A stretch of DNA of 34,098 nt from NCBI GenBank assembly GCA_964195335.1, contig CAXMPC010000174.1:1-34098 (forward strand). The letters are read 5' to 3'. This document shows, piece after piece, positions 33,757-34,098 of this stretch (its first letter is position 1; each line of letters opens with the position of its first letter). The translations under genes were made by a program, and so were the position numbers. The notes beneath the pieces are model-generated. The model worked only from the letters and a program-made list of their open reading frames with translations, ran no database searches and had not been told where the DNA came from. This DNA is from QNFN01 sp964195335 (lineage in GTDB: Bacteria; Pseudomonadota; Gammaproteobacteria; QNFN01).

Positions 33757-34098
33757 ATGAGAACGATCAAAGTGAGCCTTTTACTGCTTCTATTTTGAAT
33801 TGCCCAAGCCGCATTTGCCCAGGGCAAACCCAATGTTTTGTTGATCTTTCTGGACAATTTCGGATGGGGCGAGCCAGGGTTCAATGGTGGCGGAATAATT
33901 CGAGGCGCCGCCACGCCAACTCTTGATCAACTAGCCACCGACGGCCTACGGCTAACAAATTTCAATGTCGAGGTACAGTGCACTCCGTCGCGCTCTGCCA
34001 TCATGACCGGGCGCTACGCGATCCGTAGCGGTAACGGCACAGTTCCATTGGGGGAGGGCGTGTATGGTCTGGTGCAGTGGGAAGTCACCATGGCAGAA
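33757..34098 (+). pseudogene. Arylsulfatase gene, 5' part, with in-frame TGA in the signal peptide
   Basis: From ATG 33757 the frame reads MRTIKVSLLLLLF, then TGA (33796-33798), then IAQAAFAQGKPNVLLIFLDNFGWGE and on, open to the window edge. The part before and after the TGA together forms a good signal peptide with an AFA-Q cleavage site. Downstream, the sulfatase signature CTPSRSAIMTGR contains the cysteine that is converted to formylglycine; LDNFGWGE and GAATPTLDQLA hold the first metal site, with Asn in the second position as in one subfamily. No usable start lies after the TGA that would keep export, so the gene is probably inactivated; a sequencing error or recoding is possible. The gene and the 146 bases before it (33611-33756, no gene seen) are visibly A+T-richer than the neighbours, which suggests recent acquisition. 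Confidence 0.72.

Noticed and set aside
33723..33914. Small minus-strand frame opposite the sulfatase start
   Set aside because: It is antisense to the sulfatase coding sequence and shows no family features.
33757..34098. Selenoprotein interpretation of the sulfatase TGA
   Set aside because: The TGA lies in a signal peptide that is removed, where selenocysteine would be useless, and I see no obvious SECIS-like hairpin directly after it; kept only as an alternative to test.

Overview
The window is a GC-rich chromosomal segment from a gammaproteobacterium. The evidence is the order fimV end - truA - trpF - (trpBA) - accD - folC - dedD(SPOR) - cvpA - purF - metZ, which is a known gammaproteobacterial neighbourhood (Pseudomonas-like), and a complete rnfABCDGE operon. 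A BicA-like SulP transporter would fit a Chromatiales or sulfur-oxidiser relative, but that placement is a guess. Nearly all of the window is core chromosome. The right-hand end, with lower GC and a damaged sulfatase gene, looks more accessory.

Layout. 1-8616 (+) is a tight housekeeping run: pilus/polarity protein FimV (C-terminus only), tRNA pseudouridine synthase, three tryptophan genes, acetyl-CoA carboxylase beta subunit, folylpolyglutamate synthase, a SPOR division protein, CvpA and PurF. 8617-8823 is noncoding and holds the clearest regulatory element: a -35 box, an aptamer that matches the SAM-II (SAM-alpha) class, competing hairpins and a U-tract terminator in front of metZ. 10064-14322 has a CHASE2 adenylate cyclase, an MFS exporter and, convergent, a CpdA-type cAMP phosphodiesterase. 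14505-16579 (+) carries an O-methyltransferase, a HIT protein, glyoxalase I and an unknown membrane protein. 21194-16592 (-) is a probable operon of two SulP transporters, endonuclease III and a DUF1841 protein. 21435-26721 (+) has PaiB-like, polyphosphate kinase, DUF1330, RidA-like, flavodoxin-like and SnoaL-like genes, with a REP-type palindrome pair between the DUF1330 and RidA genes.

31947-26810 (-) is rnfABCDGE, an ion-motive ferredoxin:NAD+ oxidoreductase with overlapping or nearly abutting genes. Its upstream region (31948-32148) is AT-rich and contains a 30-bp perfect palindrome and a symmetric promoter-like inverted repeat shared with a divergent YbaA/DUF1428 gene. An NTF2-like protein and an NADPH-dependent FMN reductase follow on the + strand. 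The window ends inside an arylsulfatase gene whose signal peptide is interrupted by an in-frame TGA.

No tRNA, rRNA, CRISPR array, insertion sequence or prophage gene was recognised. No gene-free stretch exceeds 300 bases. The best candidates for something new are the SAM-II element with its unusual expression platform in a gammaproteobacterium, the palindromic control region of rnf, and the two similar flavin/NTF2/small-barrel gene sets that flank rnf.
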